Shown: in pieces, positions 51,915-61,088 of the stretch
Numbering within the stretch: position 1 is the stretch's first letter
How the letters are laid out: each line of letters opens with the position of its first letter
Assembly (NCBI RefSeq): GCF_039595395.1
Contig: NZ_JBCNLP010000006.1
Coordinates: 1,617,001-1,681,000 of the forward strand
Source of the DNA: Novosphingobium sp.
GTDB lineage: Bacteria > Pseudomonadota > Alphaproteobacteria > Sphingomonadales > Sphingomonadaceae
Length of the DNA: 64,000 bases
Reading direction: 5' to 3'
Translations under genes and position numbers: made by a program
Notes under the pieces: model-generated
Told to the model about the DNA's origin: nothing
The model's input: the letters and a program-made list of their open reading frames with translations, nothing else
Databases searched by the model: none

Positions 51915-52627
51915 TGGGGGCTCCTGACGAACTCGCTGCGGCCGGTGCCGCGCCCGCTGTCGCGAAGGCCAAGGCCGTCCCGATCCGCACCCGCAATGCG
52001 GCGGGCGCGGTGGCTGGCGGCACCGGCTTCTTCGCCCTCTATGAGGGGCGGCTCTGGCTGGTCACAGCCGCGCATGTTGCGCTCGGAGCGAATGGCGTGC
52101 ATGACCGCTGGGCTGAGTGGCCCGACGAGATCGCGGTTCATGTCGGCCCGGGCATGGTATCGGTGCTGTTCGACGATCAGCGCCAACCCTTGTTCGCCTA
52201 CAAGGCGGAGGCCGGCAGTGTCGCCGATATTCTCGCGCTCGATCTCTCGCCCGTGGCGGAGTTCGATTTTATGGGCAGCGTCGAGATCTACGATCTTGCA
52301 GCCGCTGCGGCGGTGGCAGTTGGCGAAGCCATCACCGCTCACGGCTTCCCGACCGACGTCGACGATTGGCCCCAGGCAGTCGTTCGGGGCCTCTCGGTCG
52401 TGGCGCTGTCGCCCGGCGTCATCGAGCATCTTCTCTCAACCAGCAACGGCATGTCGGGCGGGCCGGTGCTCGACGAGCGCGGCGCGCTGCTCGGGCTTGT
52501 GATGGGCCATAATAACGGCATCGGCCGGATCGCCTCGGTCGAGGCGATCCGCTGGATCATCGACGACAGCCGGCCCCGCCTGCCGGTGCAGGAATGGCGC
52601 ACCGACGGTGCGCCGCCGCGCGCCTGA
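51914..52627 (+). CDS. Trypsin-like serine protease, no signal peptide
   Basis: Chymotrypsin-fold peptidase of 237 aa. The triad is visible as LVTAAHV (His54), ADILALDL (Asp105) and NGMSGGPV (Ser181), with GTGFF ahead of the His as usual for S1-type folds. The N-terminus is Ala-rich but not a convincing signal peptide or TM segment, so it probably acts in the cytoplasm, which is uncommon for this fold. It is coupled to an HxlR regulator upstream and followed 29 bases later by a gene of unknown function. A role in stress, in signalling by proteolysis or in a defence-like module is possible, but no sequence evidence decides. Confidence 0.85.
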   Translation: MGAPDELAAAGAAPAVAKAKAVPIRTRNAAGAVAGGTGFFALYEGRLWLVTAAHVALGANGVHDRWAEWPDEIAVHVGPGMVSVLFDDQRQPLFAYKAEAGSVADILALDLSPVAEFDFMGSVEIYDLAAAAAVAVGEAITAHGFPTDVDDWPQAVVRGLSVVALSPGVIEHLLSTSNGMSGGPVLDERGALLGLVMGHNNGIGRIASVEAIRWIIDDSRPRLPVQEWRTDGAPPRA

Positions 52628-52656
52628 GCGCATATCCCCTGCTTGAAAGCTGACCC

Positions 52657-53124
52657 ATGCTTCCAGAAGAAATTGCCCACTGCCTGTTCGCCTTCGCGCG
52701 CGAGATCGAGCCGCAGGATGTCGATATCGCCAGCCTCCCACGCACCGCGGAAGACATGGAGGTGTGGCGGCGCGAGTTCGGACTCGACGACAATACTGCC
52801 AGCCCACTCTGGGAGATAATGGGCTTGCTCAAGATGGCACTCGACGAGACCGGATGGGATCCGGATGTCTCCGACTTCCCACCGGCTGAACGCGATCGCT
52901 GGACGTTTGGTGAAGCGCTGACACTGCGGGGGACGCCCCGCGATATCGTCCGTGGATTCATCCAGCCGCTGCGCATCGAGCCCATGCTTCGGCGCGTCCC
53001 CGACAGCATCGCACTTTACCTCATCTCGATCGATGACGGCGAAAATTTCCTGAAGCGTGAGAACCACAACATGGGGTGGCACTCTAGATTCGAACCAGCA
53101 AACTCCTACTTATCTGTTCAATAA
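52657..53124 (+). CDS. Hypothetical protein downstream of protease
   Basis: Acidic soluble protein of 155 aa, no signal and no membrane segment. It opens LPEEIAHCLFAFAREIEPQDVDIASLPRT; an FGEALTLRGTPRDIVRGFIQPLR segment follows mid-protein and IALYLISIDDGENFLKREN near the end. I do not recognise a family. Spacing of 29 bases after the protease stop supports co-transcription. It could be a protease substrate, inhibitor or partner. A gap in relatives and the uneven composition at its end leave some doubt about the true C-terminus. Confidence 0.6.
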   Translation: MLPEEIAHCLFAFAREIEPQDVDIASLPRTAEDMEVWRREFGLDDNTASPLWEIMGLLKMALDETGWDPDVSDFPPAERDRWTFGEALTLRGTPRDIVRGFIQPLRIEPMLRRVPDSIALYLISIDDGENFLKRENHNMGWHSRFEPANSYLSVQ

Positions 53125-53743
53125 TCCCGTTGGCGATTGAGGAAGAAATTGCGGTGCGTGGTATGCGCACAGCCTATCCTATCAACCGATGTTCCCCGGA
53201 ATTCTGGTGCGGCGCCTAGTTCAAGCGGTCGCACTGGCGCCCGTCGATGGCGCTGCCAAGGCAATCCTCGGGTCAATTTCGACGGTCAACCCTCGTATGC
53301 GGTCTCGGGCCTGATCGTCGCGCGGCTGAAGCACAGTCCCTTCGCCCGCCGGGTCCACAGTGAGGGCCTCATTGTCTACAGGCAGCGCACGAGATCGAGA
53401 ATCGCTGGAGGGCTGATGCAATCAGTTTAAGGGCACTTCGGAGGGCCCGGAAGCTCCCGCTTCAGGTTTTCATCGGTTCGGCTTGGCGATCATGTAGATT
53501 GGGTAATCCAAGCGAAGTGGTGCCGATCGAATTTGTATCGGCTGTCTGCTTAGACAGAGGCGACCGATCAATCCGAACGTCTGCTATGATTTATGCTATG
53601 ATTTTCATTTAGTTATCTACAGATCTGGAGTATGCTACTGCAATCCGCAGAATCCTGCGGGTCTCGGCGGAGTTAAGATGCGAGGTCTGGTGCTGGAATT
53701 TTAATTGTGTTAAAAATCCCGGAAACAGGATCGGGAGAGACAC
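53125..53743. other. Non-coding region ahead of PQQ dehydrogenase
   Basis: This 619-base gap has mixed composition with an AT-richer part at 53580-53640. A plus-strand frame of 97 codons at 53137 shows no domain. CCGCAG-AATC-CTGCGG at 53645-53660 is a small hairpin about 85 bases before the dehydrogenase start and might be an operator or attenuator. GGGAGAG just before ATG 53744 is the ribosome-binding site. Confidence 0.45.
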
Positions 53744-55885
53744 ATGCAGGCCAAAGCCTCAGACACCGGATTTGCCTCGAAAGCCGTGATGCGCCTTGTC
53801 GGACTCGGCGCGATCACCGCGCTCGCCGTCGCGCTTGTTCAGGGCAGCGCGCTGCGCGGCGCGCCCGGTGAAGACACCGACTGGGCGAGCTATCACGGCA
53901 ATCCGGGCGGCGACCATTTCTCGCCCCTGACCCAGATCACCCCCGCCAATGTGGCATCACTGACGCCGGCATGGCGCCTCGACACCGGCGAGGGCGGCCT
54001 ACAAACCACACCGCTGGCCATCGGCGGCACACTCTATGCCATGACCCCCGAGCAGGAGGTTCTGGCGATCGACGGCGCCAAGGGCAGCATCCTCTGGCGC
54101 AGAACCCTTGCCGACGCCAACAAGCAGCCGGTGCGCGGCCTCAGCTTCTGGACCGACGGCAAGGAGCGCCGCCTGCTGGTGGGCGCGGGGATGTATCTCC
54201 ATGCGCTCGATCCCGCCACGGGCGCCCCCATCGACAGCTTCGGCGACCATGGCCGCATCGATATGCGCCAGGGGCTGGGCCGCCCCGCCGAGGCGATTGC
54301 TCTGGCGCTGACCACCCCCGCCACCATCTGGGGCGATCTGGCCATCGTCGGCTTCCGCACGGCGGAGGCCACCCCTGCCGCGCCCGGCGCGATCCGCGCC
54401 TATGATGTGCGCAGCGGCGCGCTGCGCTGGACCTTCAACACCATACCCCACCCCGGACAGCCCGGCCACGAAACCTGGCCCGCCGATGCCTGGAAAACCG
54501 CGGGCGGCGCCAACAATTGGGCGGGCATGGTGGTCGATACGGCGCGCGGCATCCTGTTTGCCCCCACCGGCTCGGCGGTCGATGATTTCTACGGTGGCAA
54601 CCGGCAGGGCGACAATCTCTATGCCAACAGTCTGGTCGCCCTCGATGCGCGGACGGGCAGGCTGCTGTGGCACCACCAACTGGTGCATCACGACATTCAG
54701 GACCGCGATCCCCCCAGCCCGCCCGTGCTGCTGACCGTGCAGCACAATGGCAAGCCCGTGGAGGCGGTGGCGCAGGCCACCAAGCATGGCGTCCTGTTCC
54801 TCTTCGACCGCGTCACCGGCGAGCCCCTCTTCCCCATCGACGAGGTGCCGATCCCGGCCAGCATCGTGCCGGGCGAGCACAGCGCCCCCACCCAGCCCAT
54901 GCCGCGCCTGCCCGCACCCTATGCGCGCCAGCGCCTCACCCCCGATCTGCTGACCAACCGCACGCCTGCCGCCCATGCCCAGGCGCTGAAAGCCTTTGCC
55001 GATCTGGCCAGTGACGGGCCCTTCGCGCCGATGCAGGTGGGCAAGAGCACCGTGGTCTTTCCCGGCTTCGACGGCGGCGCGGAATGGGGCGGGCAGGCCA
55101 TCGCGCGGGGCAAGGGCATTCTCTACATCAACGCCAACGATGTGGCCTGGACCGGCGCGCTGGCTCCGGCCTCTCAGGCGCAGGGCGCGGCGGTCTATCA
55201 GCAGAATTGCGCTGCCTGCCACGGGCTGGACCGCAAGGGGTCGCCGCCAGACTTCCCCTCGCTGACCGATGTGTTCAGCCGCCGTCTGGAAGGCGATGTG
55301 GCCAGTACCATCCTGCATGGGCAGGGCCGCATGCCCGCCTTCAGCAATCTGGCCCCGCAGATGACCGCGCTGATGGACTATCTGCGCAATGGCGACCAGC
55401 CCCAGCGCGGCGAGATGCAGGCCATCGGGAGCGGGAGCGCGCAGGGCCAGCGCTTCATCTTCACCGGCTATCGCAAATTCCTCGATGCCGACGGCTATCC
55501 GGCAGTGGCGCCGCCATGGGGCACGCTGAGCGCCATCGACATGAACACCGGCCAGTATCTGTGGCATATCCCCTTCGGCGAGTATCCGGCCCTGAAAGCC
55601 TCCGGCATGGCCACCACCGGCAGCGAGAATTATGGCGGCCCCATCACCACGGCCAGCGGGTTGCTGTTCATCGGCGCGACGATCTACGACCACCAGTTGC
55701 GGGCATTTGACGCCGGTTCGGGCAAGGTCCTGTGGCAGACCACCCTGCCTCAGGCAGGCACCGCCACCCCCATGACCTATATGGCGGGCGGACGGCAATT
55801 CGTGGTCATCGCCACCAGCAATGCGCGCGATGCGAAATCGCCGCCGGGGACAGGCTATTCGGCCTTTGCCCTGCCCCGGCACTGA
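53744..55885 (+). CDS. PQQ-dependent dehydrogenase with internal cytochrome c
   Basis: Quinoprotein of 713 aa that oxidises an alcohol or sugar in the periplasm using PQQ. A single N-terminal hydrophobic segment (LVGLGAITALAVALVQG) anchors or exports it. Propeller repeats such as LDTGEGGLQTTPLAIGGTLY, VLAIDGAKGSILWRR and LVALDARTGRLLWHHQLVHHDIQDRD match membrane glucose dehydrogenase-type proteins. A heme-binding CAACH lies at 489-493, inside the propeller rather than at an end, followed by a c-type segment with MPAF supplying the Met ligand candidate. The propeller resumes with LSAIDMNTGQYLWHIPFGE. Electrons could pass from PQQH2 to the internal heme. No PQQ synthesis genes are in view. Confidence 0.92.
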   Translation: MQAKASDTGFASKAVMRLVGLGAITALAVALVQGSALRGAPGEDTDWASYHGNPGGDHFSPLTQITPANVASLTPAWRLDTGEGGLQTTPLAIGGTLYAMTPEQEVLAIDGAKGSILWRRTLADANKQPVRGLSFWTDGKERRLLVGAGMYLHALDPATGAPIDSFGDHGRIDMRQGLGRPAEAIALALTTPATIWGDLAIVGFRTAEATPAAPGAIRAYDVRSGALRWTFNTIPHPGQPGHETWPADAWKTAGGANNWAGMVVDTARGILFAPTGSAVDDFYGGNRQGDNLYANSLVALDARTGRLLWHHQLVHHDIQDRDPPSPPVLLTVQHNGKPVEAVAQATKHGVLFLFDRVTGEPLFPIDEVPIPASIVPGEHSAPTQPMPRLPAPYARQRLTPDLLTNRTPAAHAQALKAFADLASDGPFAPMQVGKSTVVFPGFDGGAEWGGQAIARGKGILYINANDVAWTGALAPASQAQGAAVYQQNCAACHGLDRKGSPPDFPSLTDVFSRRLEGDVASTILHGQGRMPAFSNLAPQMTALMDYLRNGDQPQRGEMQAIGSGSAQGQRFIFTGYRKFLDADGYPAVAPPWGTLSAIDMNTGQYLWHIPFGEYPALKASGMATTGSENYGGPITTASGLLFIGATIYDHQLRAFDAGSGKVLWQTTLPQAGTATPMTYMAGGRQFVVIATSNARDAKSPPGTGYSAFALPRH

Positions 55886-55929
55886 CCGATCCTGCCGACC
55901 ATGCGTTCCGCCCCGTCAGGCTGTTCTCG

Positions 55930-55963
55930 CTGTCATGATTGTGCCATGCCCAAACCATGACAG
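55930..55963. promoter_or_regulatory. Candidate TetR operator
   Basis: CTGTCATG and CATGACAG form an 8-base inverted repeat with an 18-base gap, the right arm covering the TetR start. A related TCATGACA occurs at 56602 upstream of the GH106 gene. Shared octamers in both promoters suggest one regulator for both, but the motif is short. Confidence 0.4.
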
Positions 55964-56595
55964 CAGAACCAGCCGACGGGTCGGCCAGAAACGGGCAGAA
56001 GCGGGCGGCCCCGCGCATCTCGGCGCGGGCAGCGGCGCGGCGCGAGGAGATCCTGACCGCGCTGATGGAGAAGATCGCGCGCAAGGAATTGCTCAATCCG
56101 TCCCTGCGCGAAATCGGCCGGGCGATGGAGATGGAGGCGGCCCACCTTCTCTATTACTTCGCCAGCCGCGAGGAGCTGCTCGAATGCGTCATCATGCGCT
56201 GGGACGAGCAGAGCCATGCCAGCGTCGGCCGTGACGGCAGCACGCTCGACAGTTTTGCCGATCAGGTGGTGCGCAACATGGCCATCCCCGGCATCATGCA
56301 CCTCTATCTGAGCTTCGCCGCCGAGGCCGTCGATCCCGCCCATCCGGCGCATGATTTCTTTCTCAAGCGTTTTGCCGAAGTCGGCGCCATGCTGGAACGG
56401 AACATCCGCCGCGAGCAGGAAGCAGGCATCATCGCGCCGGAGGTCGATCCCGCCCGGCAGGCGAGGCAATTGATTGCCCTGTCCGACGGGCTCCAGTTGC
56501 AATCGCTGGTCAATGCGCAGGTGGATGCCGCCGGGGATCTGCGCGATGCCATTCGCGAACTGCGCCGGTTCGGTGATCGAGGCGTCGGGCAATAA
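55957..56595 (+). CDS. TetR-family transcriptional regulator
   Basis: Regulator of 212 aa. The DNA-binding domain is ARREEILTALMEKIARKELLNPSLREIGRAMEMEAAHLLYYFASREELLECVIMRW, with the LLYYFASREELL segment matching the TetR recognition helix and first effector helix. The ligand domain has FADQVVRNMAIPGIMHLYLSFAAEAVDP and FGDG-type ending near QLIALSDGLQLQSLV, as in many sphingomonad TetR proteins next to carbohydrate or aromatic genes. It sits 70 bases after the PQQ dehydrogenase and 100 before the GH106 gene, co-directional with both, and may control either. Start ATG 55957. Confidence 0.9.
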   Translation: MTAEPADGSARNGQKRAAPRISARAAARREEILTALMEKIARKELLNPSLREIGRAMEMEAAHLLYYFASREELLECVIMRWDEQSHASVGRDGSTLDSFADQVVRNMAIPGIMHLYLSFAAEAVDPAHPAHDFFLKRFAEVGAMLERNIRREQEAGIIAPEVDPARQARQLIALSDGLQLQSLVNAQVDAAGDLRDAIRELRRFGDRGVGQ

Positions 56596-56694
56596 ATCAT
56601 ATCATGACATCAAATCCCATTTTTTGACATTGGCAAGACGCGCAATCGATCGTAATAGATTCGCAATTCCAATATAAATGTCGGGAGTGTCGTG

Positions 56695-59600
56695 ATGCAG
56701 CGGTGGCGCAAAGGGTTCATGCTCCATGGCGCCGCCGCGCTTGGCCTGACCATCGCGAGCATCGCCCAGGCCCAGAGCGAGGCCAGCAGCCATTGGGCAG
56801 AGGGCTTTGCCCATCCCCCCGCCTCAGCCCGCCCCCATGTCTGGTGGCACTGGATGAACGGCAATGTCGATGCCGATGGCGCCCGCCGCGACCTCGACTG
56901 GATGGCCGCCAGCGGCATTGCCGAGGCCCATATCTTCGAAGGCGGCATGGGCACGCCGACGATCATTCCCGAACGCCGCAGCTATATGTCGCCGGAATGG
57001 CAAGAGGTGCTGCGGGCCAGCATGGATCAGGCGGGCAAGCGCGGCATGACGCTGGGCATCGCCACCTCGCCGGGCTGGAGCGCCACGGGCGGACCATGGG
57101 TCAAGCCCGAGGATGCCATGAAGAAGCTGGTGTGGAGCGAAACGCTGGTCGATGGCGGGCACGCGCTGCATCTGGCGCTGCCTCAGCCGCCGAGTGTGGC
57201 CGGGCCGTTTCAGGATGTGCCGATGGCCATGGTCTCCACCGGCCATACCGATGCGCCCAGCCTCTATGGCGATGCGCGGGTGCTGGCCATGCCGGTGACG
57301 GCTTCTCCCCTGCCCGTGCCGCAGATCACCGTGTCCGGCGGCCCGGCTCCCACCGCCACCGCGCTGAGCAATGGCCGTTTCGCGGACAGTTTCGATCTGC
57401 CTGCCACCGCCGACGGCGCCTGGATCGCCTATCATTACGACACGCCGCAAACCGTGCGCGCGGCGCTGGCCGGGGTTCCGGCGCGCAGTGGCTTTGGCAC
57501 GCCCAATCCTGCGCTGGCCACGCTGGAAGCCAGCGACGATGGCGAGCACTGGCGCCAGATCGCCAGTTTCGCCGCCAATGCGCCCTCGTCGCTGTCATCG
57601 CCCGCGAAGGCCGCCAGCTTCGCGCCGGTCACTGCCAACTGGTTCCGCCTGCGGCTGAAACATGACCCCGCGCCGGGCTTTATCGACCATTTCACCTTTG
57701 CTCCCGGAGCCCTGCGCCCGCCTTTCAACACCGCGCCCCCAGCCAGCTTTGCCGTCTCGGAATTCACCCTTTCCGCCGAGGGCCATGTCAACCGCGCCAT
57801 CGAGCAGGCGGGCTTTGCCACGCTGTCGGACTATACGGCGGCCGCCACGCCAGAGGCATCGGGCCCCGCGCCCCAATCCGTGATCGACATCAGCCGCTTC
57901 ATGGCCGCCGATGGCACACTGAACTGGACCCCGCCGCCGGGGCGCTGGCGCATCCTGCGCATGGGATGGTCGCTGACCGGGCATCACAACGACCCTGCCC
58001 CCGATGAGGCGACCGGGCTGGAGGTCGACAAGTTGTCGGCTCCGCGCGTTGCGGCCTATCTCGACCATTATCTTGGCCTTTATGCTGCAGCGCTGGGCAA
58101 GGATGCCTTCGGCCCGAAAGGCCTCTCAGCCCTGCTCAGCGACAGCATCGAGGCCGGCCCGCAAAACTGGACCGAAACGCTGCCCGCCGAATTTGCCCGC
58201 CGCCGGGGGTATGATCCCACGCCATGGCTGCCGACCCTGGCCGGCTATGTGGTGGGCGACGCGCGCTCCAGCGATGGCTTTCTCCACGACTGGCGGCAGA
58301 CCATCGGCGATCTTTATGCAGAGGCCTATTACGGCACGATCGCGCAGGCCGCCCACGCGCGCGGCATGACGCTCTCCGCCGAGGCGCTGGAAGACCATCG
58401 CCCGCAATTGGGCGATGACATGACGATGCGCGCCCGCGCCGATGTTCCCATGGGCGCGATGTGGACCATCGCACCCGATGCCGAAGCCCAGCCGACCTAT
58501 CGCGCCGATCTGAAGGGCGCGGCATCGGTCGCCAATGTCTATGGGCGCAGCGCGGTGGCGGCGGAATCCATGTCCGCTTTCGGCCATCCCTGGGGCTTTG
58601 CGCCCGCCGATCTGAAGCGCACGGTCGATGCCGAATTCGCGCTGGGGGTGAACCGCATCCATATCCATGAAAGCGCGCATCAGCCCCTGCCCGATGCGGC
58701 GCCCGGTCTGGCGCTGGCCACCTTTCTGGGCCAGTATTTCAACCGGAACGAGACATGGGCGCCGATGGCCGATGGCTGGATCAGCTATCTCGCGCGCTCC
58801 AGCTATCTGCTGCAGCAGGGGCATCACGACGCCGACATCGCCTGTTTCTATGGCGAGGACGCACCGCTCACCAGCCTTTATGGCGACAGGGTGATGGAAC
58901 AGGTGCCTGCGGGGCACGACTATGATTTCCTCAACCGCGAAGGGCTGCTGACGCGGATTTCGGTGCGGGACGGGCAGTTGGTGACGCCTGACGGGCAAAG
59001 CTGGCGGGCGCTCTATCTGGGCGGTGACAGTGGGCGGATGAGCTTGCCGGTGCTGCGCAAGATCCGCGATCTGCTGCAGGCGGGGGCCACGGTGATCGGC
59101 CCCCGGCCCAGCGGCTCGCCCAGTCTGGCCGACGATCCGGGTGAGGTTTCGGCAACGATCGCGGCGATCTGGGGAGACGGCAAGAACCCCGCGATCTCGC
59201 CCCATCTGCATGAGGGGCGCGAGATGGCGCCTGCCCTGCGCGCCGAAGCGATTGCGCCCGACTGGATATGGCAGGGCTCGGGAGCGCTCACCGTGCTTCA
59301 CCGCAAGGCCGGGGATGGCGACATATGGTTCGTCAGCAATCCCTCGTCAGTCACGGCCAAGGGCGCGATCAGCCTGCGCGGAGCCGGGCTCGATCCCGAA
59401 CTGTGGCATGCCGAAACGGGCAGGGTTGAGGCGGCAGGCTTTACCGCCGCGCATGGCCGGACGGAGATCCCGCTGGCGCTGGCTTCAGGCGAAGCCGTGT
59501 TTGTCGTGATGCGCCGCCCCACCACGCTGGCTCACCGCGCGGTGTCGCCCCGCGTGGAGCGCCCCCTGATGGCCCTGACCGATGGCTGGAGCGTGACCTA

Positions 59601-60048
59601 TCAATCTGGCCGGGGCGCGCCTGCTGGCGAAAGCGCCACCGGGCTGACCGACTGGTCACAGTCGCCCGAGGCAGGCATCCGCTATTTCTCGGGGATCGGC
59701 ACCTATCGCCGCAGCTTGACCCTGCCCAGGGGCTGGGCGCCGCCGCAGGGGCGGTTGTCGCTCGATCTGGGGCAGGTGCATGACGTGGCCGATGTCACCG
59801 TCAACGGCCATCGCGCGGGGGTTGCCTGGCGAGCGCCCTATCAGGTGGACGTCACGGGCCTGCTTCACACGGGCACCAACACGATCAGCGTCAGAGTGGC
59901 CAATCTGTGGGTCAACCGCCTGATCGGGGATGCACAGCCGGGGGCGAAAAAGATCACCCATGTGACCGGGCCGACCTATGCGGCAGATGCTCCGCTGCGA
60001 CCATCGGGCCTGTTGGGGCCTGTCCGCCTGATGGCGGCGCCGCGCTGA
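56695..60048 (+). CDS. Glycoside hydrolase family 106 (alpha-L-rhamnosidase-like)
   Basis: Large exported hydrolase of 1117 aa. GGGAG lies about 12 bases before ATG 56695, and a signal peptide ends near SIAQAQS. RPHVWWHWMNGNVDADGARRDLDWMAASGIAEAHIFEGG is the diagnostic opening of GH106 catalytic domains. DSIEAGPQNWTETLPAEFARRRGYDPTPWLPTLAGYV and LSAEALEDHRPQLGD carry conserved acidic residues. C-terminal beta-sandwich modules include YFSGIGTYRRSLTLP and LDLGQVHDVADVTVNG, like GH2-type sugar-binding domains. GH106 was founded on a sphingomonad enzyme. Rhamnose release from plant glycosides or algal polysaccharides is expected. Confidence 0.92.
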   Translation: MQRWRKGFMLHGAAALGLTIASIAQAQSEASSHWAEGFAHPPASARPHVWWHWMNGNVDADGARRDLDWMAASGIAEAHIFEGGMGTPTIIPERRSYMSPEWQEVLRASMDQAGKRGMTLGIATSPGWSATGGPWVKPEDAMKKLVWSETLVDGGHALHLALPQPPSVAGPFQDVPMAMVSTGHTDAPSLYGDARVLAMPVTASPLPVPQITVSGGPAPTATALSNGRFADSFDLPATADGAWIAYHYDTPQTVRAALAGVPARSGFGTPNPALATLEASDDGEHWRQIASFAANAPSSLSSPAKAASFAPVTANWFRLRLKHDPAPGFIDHFTFAPGALRPPFNTAPPASFAVSEFTLSAEGHVNRAIEQAGFATLSDYTAAATPEASGPAPQSVIDISRFMAADGTLNWTPPPGRWRILRMGWSLTGHHNDPAPDEATGLEVDKLSAPRVAAYLDHYLGLYAAALGKDAFGPKGLSALLSDSIEAGPQNWTETLPAEFARRRGYDPTPWLPTLAGYVVGDARSSDGFLHDWRQTIGDLYAEAYYGTIAQAAHARGMTLSAEALEDHRPQLGDDMTMRARADVPMGAMWTIAPDAEAQPTYRADLKGAASVANVYGRSAVAAESMSAFGHPWGFAPADLKRTVDAEFALGVNRIHIHESAHQPLPDAAPGLALATFLGQYFNRNETWAPMADGWISYLARSSYLLQQGHHDADIACFYGEDAPLTSLYGDRVMEQVPAGHDYDFLNREGLLTRISVRDGQLVTPDGQSWRALYLGGDSGRMSLPVLRKIRDLLQAGATVIGPRPSGSPSLADDPGEVSATIAAIWGDGKNPAISPHLHEGREMAPALRAEAIAPDWIWQGSGALTVLHRKAGDGDIWFVSNPSSVTAKGAISLRGAGLDPELWHAETGRVEAAGFTAAHGRTEIPLALASGEAVFVVMRRPTTLAHRAVSPRVERPLMALTDGWSVTYQSGRGAPAGESATGLTDWSQSPEAGIRYFSGIGTYRRSLTLPRGWAPPQGRLSLDLGQVHDVADVTVNGHRAGVAWRAPYQVDVTGLLHTGTNTISVRVANLWVNRLIGDAQPGAKKITHVTGPTYAADAPLRPSGLLGPVRLMAAPR

Positions 60049-60294
60049 GTCCGGGCGGGAGCCACTGGCTGGTTCCCGCAAGACAGGAGGCTCATCCATG
60101 GGCTGGCACGGGTCTTTCCGGCATGGCTGCTCCTTCTTGATGAACGGGAAAGCAGAGGCCGTGCGGGGCGCTCCACGAAGGCCCAAAAAGGGCGCGACGG
60201 GTCGTGACCTCTGCGCGATGGCCGGGGCGCTTGCGGCGAGGCTCCGGGAACTTGCAGGAGGGGGGTCTCTTCCATCCCTGTGAGGAGAAACGTG

Positions 60295-60492
60295 ATGGCC
60301 AGCCGACCAGATCCCGCCAGCCCGCCTGTTCCCGATCGCATCGATCCGCAATCGCCGCCCGAGGTCCCGGTCTCGCCCGAGCCGGTCGAAGCGCCCGGCA
60401 CCGATCTGCCGGGTGTGGAGCCGCCGCCACCCGATATCGACATTCCCGACACCGCCCCGCCCGAGATCACCCCGGACCAGTTCAGCGGCTGA
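60295..60492 (+). CDS. Small Pro-rich acidic protein
   Basis: Short protein of 65 aa starting at ATG 60295, with AGGAG about 8 bases upstream. It is about one-third Pro with Asp/Glu and Ile spaced between (PPPPDIDIPDTAPPEITP), no Cys, no signal, and is probably disordered. The good ribosome-binding site and placement 41 bases ahead of the lipocalin favour a real gene. Function unknown; I do not recognise a named family. Confidence 0.6.
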   Translation: MASRPDPASPPVPDRIDPQSPPEVPVSPEPVEAPGTDLPGVEPPPPDIDIPDTAPPEITPDQFSG

Positions 60493-60533
60493 CCGGAAAG
60501 CCGGCGCCCCGCTGCCGAAACGAAGGCCCCATC

Positions 60534-61082
60534 ATGCGAAAAACAGGGATAGCCGCAGGCATCGTGGGGGGCGCGTTTCTGCTGGGCGCATGGGCCGCTG
60601 CCGGCTTGAGAGGCCCGGTCGGCAACCGGTCCGTCCCGCAGCCCCTAAAGGCGGTCGAACTCTATCGCTATATGGGCCGCTGGTATGAGCAATATCGCTA
60701 CGAGGCCTGGTTCGAGCGCGATATGGATGAGGTCACGGCGGATTATGCACTCCATGAGGACGGCAGCGTCGAGGTGGTCAATCGCGGGCGGCGCGGCGGC
60801 ACCGATGGAAGCTGGAAGCAAAGCCTCGGGAAGGCCCGTGTGGCCGATACGGCCAGCCGTGCGAAGTTGAAGGTCTCCTTCTTCGGCCCCTTTTACGGTG
60901 ATTACTGGATTCTCGACCATGGCGAGGATTACGACTGGTCGATCGTTGGCGAGCCATCCGGGCGCTATCTCTGGGTGCTGACCCGCGTGCTGCACCCTGC
61001 CGGGGATGTCCTGAGCTTGCTGGAGGAGCGGGTCAAAGCCCTTGGCTATGACTGGTCGCTGGTCCGGAAAACCAAGCAATAG
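60534..61082 (+). CDS. blc: Lipocalin, Blc-type
   Basis: Outer-membrane or periplasmic lipocalin of 182 aa. A hydrophobic N-terminus (IAAGIVGGAFLLGAWAAAG) exports or anchors it; no lipobox Cys is seen. Lipocalin motif one is ELYRYMGRWYEQYRYE (GxW at 48-50), motif two lies near FGPFYGDYWILDHGEDYDWSIVGEP, and LWVLTRVLHPAGDV is motif three-like. GAAGG lies 8 bases before ATG 60534. Bacterial Blc binds fatty acids or lysophospholipids and aids envelope maintenance under stress. The upstream Pro-rich gene may be co-transcribed. Confidence 0.9.
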   Translation: MRKTGIAAGIVGGAFLLGAWAAAGLRGPVGNRSVPQPLKAVELYRYMGRWYEQYRYEAWFERDMDEVTADYALHEDGSVEVVNRGRRGGTDGSWKQSLGKARVADTASRAKLKVSFFGPFYGDYWILDHGEDYDWSIVGEPSGRYLWVLTRVLHPAGDVLSLLEERVKALGYDWSLVRKTKQ

Positions 61083-61088
61083 CTGGCT

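Noticed and set aside
53137..53430. Plus-strand 97-codon frame after the unknown gene
   Set aside because: Basic, Arg-rich translation without domain or start signal; more likely decayed intergenic sequence.
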